DNA of 64,000 nt, taken from assembly GCA_001692895.1 (NCBI GenBank), contig KV748176.1, positions 6,291,092-6,355,091 on the forward strand, read 5' to 3'. This document shows, piece after piece, positions 12,391 through 24,249 of the stretch (the first letter of the stretch is position 1; each line of letters begins with the position of its first letter). Both the position numbers and the translations under genes were made by a program. The notes beneath the pieces are model-generated. The model was given only the letters and a program-made list of their open reading frames with translations. It made no database searches and was not told where the DNA came from. The stretch comes from Cenococcum geophilum 1.58. Lineage: Eukaryota > Ascomycota > Dothideomycetes > Gloniales > Gloniaceae.

Positions 12391-13984
12391 AAATCCACTT
12401 ATCGTTTTAGAGGATAGATATTAGCACCTAAACTAGGTTATTTTCTATCTAAACCTAACCTTCCTTATTTTCAAACTAAGAGTTTAATACCTACTAGACC
12501 TCTAGTTGCCCCCAGTCTAATTAAGGCACCAATTTTGTAGCCCCTACTTTATAACTAGCACGTTCCTCTAGATTTCACTACTAGTATTTCCCGGTATATA
12601 AGAATTTAACCACTTCTCTAAGGATGTTATTTCAGCTTAAGCTTAAGTCTTCTTTAATCTTAGCTTAAAGCAGTTAAATCTGGTAAGTATTACCTAGAGG
12701 TTTAATAAAATAAGCTTATATATATTTAAGCCAGAGATATTAGATATTAATAGTTAGTTATTAAAGTCGATATATGATAATATTTATTAATCTTACTAGG
12801 TAAAGTATTACGTGTACTAGAGGCTTTAGATTATAGCTATACCCTATTAAACCTGCCCCACGCGGCTTAAATTTTTAAGTAGTAAAATGACAACTTTAAA
12901 TTAACGGCAGAACAACCAAGTAATAAGTATATAGATATTGAAGTCGTTAAATGTAGTGGGTAAGGGCTCTCTATAAAAGAAGATCTTGGTAAGGCTTTAT
13001 AAGCTTTTATAAAAGACGGGTTTCTTATTCTTAAAAGAGCTATAAGTATTAAGCCCCCTTTAGCGGAGTTATTAGAGTTATTAAGCTTTATTAAAAGGGA
13101 GATTGTCTTAAATAAGGTAAGCTATTTTTAAAGTTTATAAATAAGACTAATATTCCTCTAGGCTATTGAAACAATACTTTTCTTAGCTTAAGATAATGGC
13201 TTTTATATTGCCGCCTGCCTTTTATCTAAACCTACTCTAACCTATAAAGAGTTAGGGCTTGATTATAAATGGGAAAAAATAGCTTCTGCTAAAGATCTTG
13301 TAGGGGCTATATACTATTATTTAGGAGGAGATTAAAATGTTATATAGATATTCTAGGTTAATATATATTCTTATAGAGTAGCTACTAAGAAAATAGTAAA
13401 TATTAAGGCTAATAGAGGTAATATATATATACTCTTAAACCCTATAAACATTTTCGCATTTACTAAACTTCCTCTAGCTTTATTTGCTATCACTAGCTAT
13501 TACAGTTAAGACCTTTCCTTAAGAATAAACCACCTTCCCTAATATATGTAATTGTGGTTTTATATATATGGACTGGGTATCCTAGGCGCGGAGTGCTAAA
13601 TAATTAAACTGGTAATAAGATTCTAGAGCAGTTTAGAAATAATTGCTCTAGAAGTAGTAAATATATAGTTTAGAAGTGGTAACTATATTAAGTGGCATAT
13701 AAAAGGAATAAAGATTACCGCTTATAGCTAGCTATAGATTCTCCTATATATCCCTCTACTAAAGTATTAAATATTACTTTAAGCCTAGATAAGAACTAGT
13801 AGCGTATAATTAAAAGTAGATTTAGTTTAAAAGGAGGGCGATTAAGCGAGCTTAGGAGGTGGTTTTATAAGTCACGCTAATACGCTTTAGTTAGTGCTAG
13901 GCTATAGCGGGGATTTTAAAAGGCTTACGCTAGGCCTATAATGTTTAAGTCTAGATTAGAAAGTAATATATTTATTATACTAGG
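12391..13984. other. Degenerate stretch between the paired arrays
   Basis: No supported gene. Parts of the + strand hold partly open frames (for example GLSIKEDLGKAL near 12,965-13,010 with a Ser/Leu-rich continuation), but no family is recognised. Confidence 0.3.
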
Positions 13985-14605
13985 ACCCTCTAAGGAGAAT
14001 AACTACTGTATTAACTTTAATGGAAGGTTAAAGGGTGTCGCGTTAAATATATTCTAATAAAATAACCATACTTCTGCCGGAGAATTAGAGGGTGCCGTAT
14101 TTAACGGGTTTAAATCGTCCTAGGAGGATGGCGGCTATATTAGTTCTAGTAAATTATTAAAGGGCGTAGCATTAAACGTATTCTAGTAAAATAACTATAC
14201 TTACCCTATTATATTTAAAGTGTTCTAGTTATCCTATAGGGGCGGCTACTATATCGGCTCTTGTAGATCGTTAAATGAAGTAGCATTAAACGTGTTCTAA
14301 TAAAATAACCGTACTTGCTCCGCTAAAGAATTAGTAGCTACCGCACTTAATAAGCTCAAATTGCCCTAGGAGGATAACGGCTGCATTAGCTCCGGTAAAT
14401 TATTAAAGGGTATAGCATTAAATGTGTCCTAATTATAATTAAAGGGCGTAGCATTAAACGTATTCTAATTAGGCGGTTACACTAGTTCCGCTAGAGAACT
14501 TAAAGGTGCTATACTTAATATACACCCGAATAGCTTTCTACGTAGCTGTAATACTAATTACTTAAACTCTACTTAAGAACTAGAGGGCGTTGCCTTAAAT
14601 TTATA
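13985..14605 (+). repeat. Fossil of a protein with internal repeats (LLKGVALNVF units)
   Basis: Five or six diverged DNA repeats starting near 14,034, 14,162, 14,277, 14,408, 14,446 and 14,586. Spacings are about 115-130 bp, apart from one short unit. In one + frame each unit reads close to KLLKGVALNVF, then stops, then NNRT, then SAxELxGA. The repeated stops fall at the same place in each unit (CTAATAAAAT), as RIP of Gln codons would give. A repeat-containing protein gene is likely but I cannot name it. Confidence 0.5.
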
Positions 14606-15609
14606 AATATTTATATGCTAGGTAAAACTTAACAGTTTTTGGAATTCTTATTTATATATATAGTAGTATTTATCTAGTTAACTCTTTTCTTTATAGAACT
14701 TCCTTATATATTTTTAGATATTATACAACTTACTAAAATAGCGGATGCAGAATAGATAAGGAAATTTCTTTAAAGGCTTTCTCTTCTTTTTAAGAGATAA
14801 TATACAATCCGTGGCTTATATATTATTCTTAGTCTAATAATACTTAGTATTCCGCTTACTTTAGTAAGGTTTAGAGATTATAGAGTAACTGCGTTTTTAC
14901 ATTAGAGGTATTGTGACGTATAGGGTTATACTAGATTCCTAAGTTTTAGTAGATGGAGATTGGATAGGTTCTGTTACTTATAATTCCTATACCTCTAAAT
15001 ACATGTTCTGCTTAGTATAGGAGAGATATTTATGGTTTCTGCTGTGTAGGGGACCGAAGGCTTTAAACTGTCCCTACTGCAGTTAATAACGGATACTCGT
15101 CATTTGCATAGGAGGCTGCTAGGTGCCGCGGGGGAATTAGCGCAGATCTTTAAGGTTGTGGACTTTGTTAAGCTTCGTTATTAAGTAAAGAGGCTGCCTA
15201 TAATTAGGAGGAATTGTAATGCTAAAGGAGTTGTTATGCGGATGCTAAGGAAGGCAAAACTAGGGCTTATTGTCGGCGAAACTATAGAATAGGGAAAGAT
15301 TGGGAAGAATAAGAGAGATGCGATAAGCGAGAATCTGGGTAATATGTGTTATATTAGTATATTACGTGCAGGCTGTAGGGGTTAAGCTTATTAAATAGAG
15401 AATTATAAGCCGCTAGGGCGGGAGCACTAGAAATAGAAAGTGTGCTAAGTAAGCCTATACCTTAGTAAAAGAGGTACTTAGAGATATTAAGGCCTAAGAA
15501 GGCGTATATAAAAGAAGGCGGTATTATAGATACGGCTGTTAAAACTAATCTTAAGACCCTAGCCACTTTTGCTACCTTTTTTTAGCTTAAGGAGGCTAGT
15601 TTCCTAAGG
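14606..15609 (+). other. Degenerate stretch with a basic fossil frame
   Basis: From about 15,187 to 15,390 the + strand is open except for one TAG and reads as a basic segment (RRNCNAKGVVMRMLRKAK, then KIGKNKRDAISENLGN). It lies immediately before the right short tandem array. The family is not recognised. Confidence 0.35.
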
Positions 15610-15725
15610 CGCTACTAGAGTTATAGAGGAGTCCTATATAAGTTATATAGGAGTCCTAAAGGAGTTATAGAGAAGTTATAGAGGAGTCCTAGAAGATTCC
15701 TAGAGGATTGCTAAGAAATTGCTAT
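15610..15725 (-). repeat. Short tandem array, right copy (inverted)
   Basis: Units of the type GGAGTCCTATA and GAGTTATAGA, ending in GGATTGCTAAGAAATTGC. This is the reverse complement of the array at 12,236-12,390, so the pair form inverted ends around a 3.2-kb interior. Confidence 0.6.
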
Positions 15726-16695
15726 TAAGGGGCATAATATTCTATAAAGGTAGTTAGAGGGAATTAGGCTATGACCTAGCCTTATAGCCGCCCTATTACC
15801 CTACTACCCTATTATGCTATTACTTTGTTACCTTATTACCTTCTTGCCCTTTTTTGCTTTAGTTAACCTCTTTATTAATAGGATACCCCTACTTTTTAAA
15901 ACAATATATAAACTTCCTATTATAGTATTTATTGGCGCTAAGTTTATTTATTTACTTATTCTTAGTTAAGTAGTGCTTTTATAGCTTTGTTTACTAACCA
16001 CCTTATAGCGTTCTCTCCGCTTTTAAATAATTTTTTACTTTCTCCCTCTCCAAACTACTTTTAGAGTCTCCCTTTATTACTAGCTTAAAAATATCTCTCC
16101 TATTTTGGCTAAGTTATTATATATATTATTGGAGCTATCCTAGTGTACTAGACTAGCTATTAAGGTTTATACGTACAGCCTTTTAAAGTAAATTACTAAC
16201 TAAAAATTAGGCTCTATTTTTGTGGAGATTCTATATAAATATTCTAAAAACTATTTTTAATAAGGATTTCCTAGTCGTTACTAGTATTACTATACTTGCC
16301 TTTCTACTCCTAATTTCCGGCTTTATACTAGTATTTTTTCTATAACACTAGATAATAGGGCGTTTATTAGCTTTCTTAGGTGGTCTCTTAATAAATATAT
16401 TATTGGGTGTAACTCTTACTGCTTCTACCTAGATAGTGAGAAAATATAGAAGGTTAAAAGTGTTATAGCTTTTATGCGCTACGATTATTCTTATACTATA
16501 TTCTGGCATTTACTTTATATTTATTAATATATATCTATTCCTTTTGGTAAGCTACTATAGTAACGCTTTAGTGACCTTTACTAATATAAATAGGGACACT
16601 CTCTTATGGAATGTATTATAAACGTTGCCGTTGTTTTGCTATAAGCTTAGTCGCTTTATATTAAATACTAATGGTATAACACGATATCTTACGAT
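15726..16695. other. AT-rich degenerate stretch, unassigned
   Basis: Nothing beyond RIP-like composition and T/C-rich runs is visible. Confidence 0.35.
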
Positions 16696-17265
16696 ATACC
16701 TATTAGCCCTAGTGACTTAAAGAAAGCTATACGGAGATATTTGAACCCTAAGTACCCCGACTGACCTATTAGCCCTAATGACTTAGAGGAAGCCACGATA
16801 TTAAACCCTAAATCCTCCTATACTAAAACTAATCGTAGGAGGAATAGGTTAGTTCTTAGTTATCTTAGTTACTTCTTAGGCTAATACTAGCTTAGTAGTT
16901 TTAAAATTTATATTAGCCGTTTTGTTAGCATAACCTACGAAGCGCGGAGAGAAGGCAAGACCTTTCTATTTAAGAATTTCAAAGCTGTAGATAATCCCCC
17001 GCTAGATAAGGGCCTTTAATCTAAGGTATATGGCCTATAATAGGATTATATCTTTCTACCTAAGAAGGTTGAAGCTATAGATAACTTCCTATTAGATAAG
17101 GTTTTCCTTAGAGATAATCGCTATATACTTTAGTTATGCCTTAAACGTATATATCTTAAGCAAGAGTGGGGAGACTTTATGTCCTAGATGCTAGAGCTTG
17201 GCGACTTAGAGAGGGAGGCTGTAGAAAAGCTAAGGCTGCGAGAGGTATATATAAGGAACTGTTAA
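16696..17265 (+). pseudogene. Degenerate unknown reading frame with internal duplication
   Basis: The + strand carries an internal repeat of 66 bp in the same frame: PISPSDLKKA begins at 16,699 and PISPNDLEEA at 16,765. After a gap the frame continues YEARREGKTFLFKNFKAVDN, later KKVEAIDNFLLDKVFLRDN and WGDFMS, then LELGDLEREAVEKLRLREVY. Stops are few for this block. I do not recognise the protein. It may be the tail of a transposon accessory gene or a duplicated host gene. Confidence 0.4.
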
Positions 17266-19379
17266 GTTATTTAGGAGGAATTTTCTTTCTAGGTAGCAGC
17301 TATATATAGACTTTATTAAAGCTTAAAGCCTCTTACTGCTTTTAAACTTCCTTAGAAAACTCGGCTAAGGTATAGCTCCTCCTTTAAAGGCACGTAGTAT
17401 TATCTAAAATTGCCTTCTATGGCTAAGGTTGAGATACACTCTATTAAAGCCACTAAACGCGTCTCTAGCTCTATACCTCATTATATAAAACTAGACTGTG
17501 GTTTTCGTTTATTTTTAGGAGGGAAGGCCTTATATAGAGTCTTTTATTATTATATAAAACTTTTATACTAGAAGTATACTAAATTTTTAAGGGCTAGAAG
17601 CGGGGGATACGCTAGCGCTCTATGACTTGGCTAATTACTCCCAGTTATACGATAAAGCCTTAATAAGTAACGGTCTAAATATCTGCAGGTTTTATTACAG
17701 ATAGGTAACTAGGGTAATTAGGGGAATATGCACCCAAGCATAAGCTAGAGTGTAGCGCATTTGCTTTACCCCTCTTAAATAGTTAGACTTTTATATTTTA
17801 AAGTCTAAGCTGCGATTTATAGGGTAAACTACTAATTTAAGAAAGCCTTAAATACTACTCGCTTTCTTACTCGTTAATCTAAAACGTGCTAGCTTTTGCG
17901 TATTAACTAGCACTGGAACTAAGCCCCTATATATAGCCCCGTACCTTAAGCCTATTACTTAGCTTAGAGTTAGGAGGATATTAGTATAATCTAGCACTCT
18001 AGGGCTTACTAGTTTAGCTACTAGAACGCCTTTATGTCTACAGTGGCCTACTAATAGATTTTTTTTACAGGTAATTGGTATTCCGTTCTTACTTTCTAGG
18101 TTGATTAGCGCCTCCGATTTTGGGCTTATATATACTTTTACTACTTCTAAATAATTAGGGTTAAACTATATTACAGTTAGCTCTTTACTGACCTTCGCTA
18201 TATATAACTATATATCCGTATTAAGTTGCTAACGCCGCCTTTTAATGCATTTGGCGTACTGGGTTTAGACCTATATATACCCTTATTGTTCTAGTAAGAC
18301 ATTAGCCACGTATAGTATGCTTAACCTTTGACCGGTCTTTAATATGCATATAGTATAGCGTATACTATCGTTTCATCGGCCGATATATTAATAGACCACT
18401 AAGTCTAGACCTCTAGAGCCGATATTCTTGTTACTTACCATATTATATCTTCCTAAGGAGGTTCCTAATCCTAAGGATACTTTTATAGCCGCTCTTGTAA
18501 CTCTTAAAGCCGCCCCTATAGTAGTAAGATTTTAAGTCCTTGCCGCTAACTTTAACGAAAGCGTTTGTATAACTAATAGCAATTACTCTGTACTTATTTA
18601 TATTGCAATGCCTCTTAGTAACCGCACTATATTAAGTTTAAAGATCCTTTATAATATGATTTACAAAGAAGGTGTTAAGTACGTAGTTGGTGCGTATAAT
18701 ATTTCTGGTAAAGCCTATAAGAAGCTTTCTAATAAACTTGCGGTTCTACGCTACTGTCTAAGTATATATCCTTTAATAATATAATTTTCTGGACTAATTG
18801 CAATATAGAGCGAGAGGCGAAATTTAAAAGAGAAGCCTTTAAATAAGTACTTAAGGAATATATAGCAGAGTAACGGAATGAAGGATAGATTGTATAGATG
18901 GCTAGAAAGCTTAGGCTATAGGGGTAGATAAGCCAACTCACTCGCTACCAAATTGAGGGTGCTATGTGTTAGAGGCTATGGAAATACTACTATCTAATTA
19001 TGTAAAGGAATGTTTTGTAGGTGCACGGGAATAATTAGAAAATTTTATACAGACTATTAAGGAATGTAGAGTCCTGCAAAACATTTTCGTCGTTATATTT
19101 TTAAGACGAAGTTTAGAATAAATAAGACTTAGTATGGCTTAGACGGAGGACCTAGGGTTAGTGTATCTGCTATAAAAACTAATCTCGTCTAAGAATAGCG
19201 TCTAAAATCTAGGGTGAATAATAGATTAGTCAGCCAGACACCGGGATTTTGCCACCCCTTTAAAGCCCTTTACTACTTTAATACTTATAGACCTTATTGT
19301 AGTGCTACCCCCTAGCTGTAGCTATAAGAATCTTATCAGCTAGGGAATTTCGGGCACTATATATTACGATAAACTTTAA
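17266..19379 (-). other. Degenerate stretch, possible minus-strand retroelement remnant
   Basis: The minus strand has partly open frames, including a 70-codon one (18729-18941) that ends near IYLDSSVEPQVY, and KSEALINLESKNGIPIT further on near 18,060-18,110. The LDSS could be a worn copia-type protease LDSG, but no integrase or polymerase motif supports this. I leave the stretch unassigned. Confidence 0.25.
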
Positions 19380-19579
19380 AACAAGGTTATTAAAGCTCCA
19401 AATAACGCGAATTCTTAACACTTTATTAAAGTTAAAAAGGAGATCTATAAGAGACTTGGTTAATATAATAGACTTCTACCCGCGTATGCTTCCTAATCAG
19501 CCAACGCATTAACATATAGGCCTGGAGCTATTATACTATTAGCCCTAACATAGCTAAACTACAAATAGCTACAAATAGG

Positions 19580-19990
19580 GGCTAAATTAGTATAATTAAT
19601 GTCTACAACCTAAGCGATAACAGGCCCCAGATAACTACGTGGGGGCTACTCTAACAAATAATTAACATAGTAGAAGGCGAGATAATAGTCCTAGGGGACT
19701 TCAATACACACTATACAGCATGGGGAGGACAGCAGGCCACAGTAGAAGCACAGGCAACTCACCTGCTCAACAAACTAGAAACGCGAGGCCTTGCCCTAAC
19801 TACCCCAATAGGCGAACCTACCTGGAAAAGAGGAACCCAAGAGAGCATAATCAACCTTATATTTATACACGAAGCACTAGTAGACCGGCTAGCTTTCTGC
19901 GGGCCAGAGAATATATAGGCAATAACTACAGACCATATACCTATACGGATAACCCTTAACGTTAACGCACTAGCGCAATAAACCCGCTAG
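19580..19990 (+). pseudogene. LINE apurinic-type endonuclease domain fossil
   Basis: The frame reads INVYNLSDNRPQ, then VLGDFNTHYTAWGG (GDFN at 19694-19705), then LALTTPIGEPTWKRG and ITTDHIPI. These match the N-terminal exonuclease-endonuclease-phosphatase domain of LINE pol proteins, which nicks the target DNA. The GDFN and DH residues are kept while several codons have become stops. Confidence 0.8.
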
Positions 19991-20589
19991 AGATACGCCA
20001 TCTAGAAACTCGATCAGGAAAAATATACCCAGGAAATCACCAATAGGCTAGCAATAATACCTTAGGCAACGCTAGAGGATATCTAGAAGACTATAAGCAA
20101 CTGCCTAGATAAGCACTGCCTAATGGCCTAGCCTAGTAAACACGCCCGGCGCAAATGGTCACCAGAGGTAGCGTAGATACTTATAGGCTTAAGGAGGGCA
20201 AGGCGACAGTATAGTGAGACGGACAAGGTCTACTACTAACAGAGTTATAAAGCCCTAAAGAATAGGCTTAAGAAGATAATACGGAAGGAGAGCAGAAACA
20301 GCTGGCGCCGGTTCCTTAAGGAAATTACTTCAGACCCTACTAAGCCACATAACTAGGGACTTTAGCAAATGTTAAAGTAGAGTAGGCAAGCCGCAGGGGA
20401 AACGCCAGGGGACCCCTACCTACCCGCACTACGTTGGATAGCACATAACCAGTACATAAATAACAATGGGGAAAAAACAAGAATACTAGCAGAGAGGTTC
20501 TTCCCAGGCGTAGGCCAAGCAGACTTATAGGACACTAGCAACCAAGACTACCCCCTACCCCTAGAGATAAGCTAGATAGTCTTAACAAA

Positions 20590-21780
20590 GGACATAAAAG
20601 AAGCTATTCGGAAGCTCCCTATAGGTAAAGTGGTAGGACCAAACAGGATCCTAAACAAGGCAATTAAGGCTGCGTTAAAAGCCTTAGCAATACCACTAGT
20701 AAACGCTGCAACTACCTGCCTATACAAAGGCAATCTACTAGACTGCTATAAAGTAACAACTACAATTATCTTAAGAAAGCCAAATAAAAAGGACTACTCT
20801 TTCTTAGGAAGCTACTAACTAATCGCCCTTAAAAATACGCTAGGAAAGCTTCTAGAAAAGATAGTTATAGAGCGTATATAAGACGCCGTAGAGGAGTAAG
20901 GACTACTACTATAGATATAAATAGGCGCAAGAAAGAAGCGATTAACCCTCTTAGCCCTCTCCCTAATTACCTCTAGCGTCTAGGCGGCGTGGCAAGCCTG
21001 CCCAGGATACATAGTATCTATGCTTAGCTTAAACCTAAGTAGAGCCTTTAACAACATATCGCATAAGAGACTCCTATAGATCCTAAGAAAGAAGGGTCTA
21101 CTAGAATAAATAGTTAAGTTTATATAAGCCTTTCTAACAGGGCGCACTACTAAGATAGTGTTTAAGGGCTACAAAAGCAAATTAATACTAATACCTACAG
21201 GCATCCCACAGGGGTCGCCCCTATCGCTAATCCTATTCTTATTCTTTATATCTAAGCTACTAGAGACATTTAAGAGCAACCAGGAAATAGTAGCCTTAGG
21301 ATTTATAGACAATATAAACCTAATTACGTGGGGAAATATAGCAGCAGAAAACTACACCAGACTAAACTAGGCGCACGACAGGTGCGTCACATAGGTAAAA
21401 CAGCATGGCGCTAAATTTACACTAGATAAATACCAGCTTATCTATTTTATAAGAAAAAGGAGGGCAAATAACAACCTAGCGTCAATAGTAAGCATCTAGG
21501 GCTGCAAAGCAAAACTAGAAGCCACCCTTAAGGTCCTAGGGGTATAGGTAGACGCTAGACTAAACTGGAATGCGCATATCACACAGGCGACTTACAGGGG
21601 AGCAGCAGCATTCGCAGCGATATTGCGTATCGCAGCCTTAACCTAGGGACCCTTATTTAGACGCACACGACTACTATACATAGCTGTAGTAAGGCTAACA
21701 ATGCTATACGGCGCCTAGATCTAAGGCATGGACCTAAAAGGCAAGCCACTAGCAAAAAGCTCCCTAGAGCTACTAGTTAA
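20590..21780 (+). pseudogene. LINE reverse transcriptase domain fossil
   Basis: In frame: KLPIGKVVGPNRI, then KPNKKDYSFLGSY, LKNTLGKLLEKIVIERI, IGARKKRLT, MLSLNLSRAFNNISHKRLL, GIPQGSPLSLILF and LGFIDNINLITWG. LINE polymerases have Asp in the first block, where this copy reads LNLSRAFNN (21029-21055). They have an Asp pair in the last, where it reads FIDN (21302-21313). Loss of the catalytic Asp residues plus about a dozen stops shows it is dead. Confidence 0.85.
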
Positions 21781-22915
21781 ACTATAAAACTAATACCTAT
21801 ATAGAATTATAGGGGCCTATAAAAGGATACCATGTGCCACACTAGAACGCAAAGCAGTAGTACCTCCATTAGACATATATATAGACACAATTGCTATATA
21901 GAGAGCAGCTACAGTACAAGACCACCTAGTAGAGAAGGATATACGCCAAACACTTAATTATATATAAGGAGTAAGGGCCCCCTAGAGGGGCAACGTGCCT
22001 AAGCTCACAAGCTAGGAAGCCCTCCGCCTACGTGTAGCAGAGAAAGAATAGGAAATACAGGAGCTACTATAACACCAAGCGGAGACCCGGCGCCACGCCA
22101 GTAGAGTGCCACCACGGCAGCAGAGGATAGGAGGCCACTAGCATAAGTAAAGATCCACTACATGCATCGCAAGATGGGCAGATATTAAGTGGAACCAATA
22201 ATGGAAGAAGGCGGTAAAAACACAGAGGGTAGCCACATGGATCACCCCATAGATAATACTAACTCTCCCCCTATACAAAGGACAAACAAAGGTAGAATCC
22301 ACAGCCGCCTTCCTACTAAAGACAGAGGTCCTAGGGCTAAATGCATGGCTAGCAAGCATTTATATCCCAAATATTACGCCACACTGTATATACGGATGGC
22401 CTACACAGTCAGTACGCCACGTACTACTATTCTGCAACTAACGCACTATAAGAAACCAGTTATTCGCTAGAGCAGGCACAAATAATATTACCTAAATACT
22501 CTCTACAAGCAGGGGTCTATATAAAGCAGTATAATGGCTTATAAGCTAAAAAGTCCTTTAGCAGTTCTAGATAGCAAATGAGATCCAGTAGGAGGACACT
22601 AAAGGATACGCCCCCTTTCAGTCCCTTAGAGACTAGACACCCCCTACCTAGTTAAAGGTAGCACGCCGGCGAATTACTAAACCCTTCTACTACCCCCTAG
22701 ATCTTCTAAGACACCTTAAAAGCATAATATGTAAGGCAGATATTATATAAAGGTATACAGGCTAGGCGAAGGCGGAGCGCATAAGACTAGCTAAAAGGAT
22801 ATACCTAGGTTTTCCCCCCTAGGGGGTTTTTCCTATATATAGAAGGTAGAAGCCTATATAGACCTAAAAAGGGACCAAATCAGGCGATAAATAGAATTAA
22901 TAATAATAATAATAT

Positions 22916-24249
22916 AATAGACTTTTGCAATACTATAGTAGCGAACTTTTCTAGAAGGATAACCGTACGGTAATATATCTAGAACGCGCTTTAAACGGCC
23001 AGCTCTACGGGTTTCTTTAGGACAAAAGTAATAATATCGATCAAATTTTATAAATGTGTTGGATTTTATAGCTTACAGACGTTTTTAAATATATTTACTC
23101 CAGATATATTATATATGGTAATATTTCATACTATAATATTCTCTTAGATGAACATTTAAACGTAAAGCTAATTAACTTCGCTAGTTTATTAATTAATAGG
23201 TCTCCTCTTTTTATTTTGTACTCTGTTTAAGCCTAAGCTCCGTATCTAAGCACGCCTTAAAAGGACGAAATTTTTGCCTTTAGATCGGCTTATTATTATA
23301 TCTTAATATATTATGTTGCTTTTTATAAGCTTTCTGATAACGATATAGAAGATCGTTATAAATAAGGAATATTTCCCAAATTAAAGTCCCTAGGGGCCTT
23401 TAGAGTTATTATTAGAGGCTGTTAGAACGGTAAATATAACTATATAGATAATATTATTAAAGAAATGGATAAGTAAGGTATATTTATAAAACTAGGAATT
23501 TTAACTATCTAAACTTATTTGTAGGTTTATGGAATCTATCCCTAGTAATAGCGCCGCGGCATTTCCTCTATACTTTTAAGGCTTTCCTTTTAACGTTTAT
23601 AAAATCTTATCTTTGGCTTAAAAATCTAAAGGCTTCTCTGTCTAGATTTATACTTTACCTATTTTTTAAGCGTTATTAGCGTTAATAAAGGTAAGTTTTA
23701 TACTTTATAAGTCTATTAGTCTTACTATCCTTATATATAGTATAATATACTAACCATCCTTTATTTAGGACATGCTAAACAATCTCTAGTTGCTAGCGAG
23801 CTCCTAAACTGCGCCGTACTTTGTGTTACGGGTATTAGGTTAGGATATGCTTACCTACCTCATGTAATAGCACTAGGGTAGGGGACGATGCGATTTATCT
23901 TTAAGGAATGTCTTAGTCTCTTCTAGCACTTTTTATATTAGACGGTAATCTTAGTAGATTAGCATATCTTAAGTATAGAGAAGTTTATAATTTAACGAAT
24001 TCTTAAGTATATTAATGGTAAAAGAGAGGATTTGTAATATAAATAAATAGGTACTATAATGCCTAGTAATATAACAAGTCTTATAACTTATAAAGCTCCG
24101 TTTTAATTAAATATGCATAATATAGATAAGTTAGTAGCGAAATTTGGATAAAAACGGCTGTATACAGTAATACCGCCTTAAGAAAATGTACTTAAATAAT
24201 TGGACTACTAAATGCAAACCTTGGCTTCCTATTTCCGTAGGACTAACTA
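22916..24249. other. AT-rich degenerate stretch, unassigned
   Basis: No recognisable motif. The sequence follows directly on the LINE tail, so the insertion point of the LINE is about 22,915. Confidence 0.35.

Larger units (their letters stand above)
19380..22915 (+). mobile_element. RIP-damaged LINE (Tad/I-like non-LTR retrotransposon)
   Basis: One continuous + strand order is seen: endonuclease motifs, reverse transcriptase motifs, a C-terminal Cys/His-like segment (WPTQSVRHVLLFCN near 22,398), then non-coding sequence ending in a short AAT/TAA microsatellite at about 22,890-22,915. Such simple A-rich tails mark LINE 3' ends. Many TAG/TAA codons interrupt the frame and the active-site Asp residues of the polymerase are changed, so it cannot transpose autonomously. 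The 5' end is not defined. I see no convincing ORF1 upstream, so the copy may be 5' truncated. Confidence 0.85.

Noticed and set aside
18729..18941. Copia protease from an LDSS motif
   Set aside because: Only four residues resemble the protease site and no integrase or RT motif follows on that strand.
19380..22915. Strand-biased mutation (only G-to-A on the coding strand) in the LINE
   Set aside because: Trp stops dominate at first sight, but several stops fit Gln codons (C-to-T), so both strands were hit.
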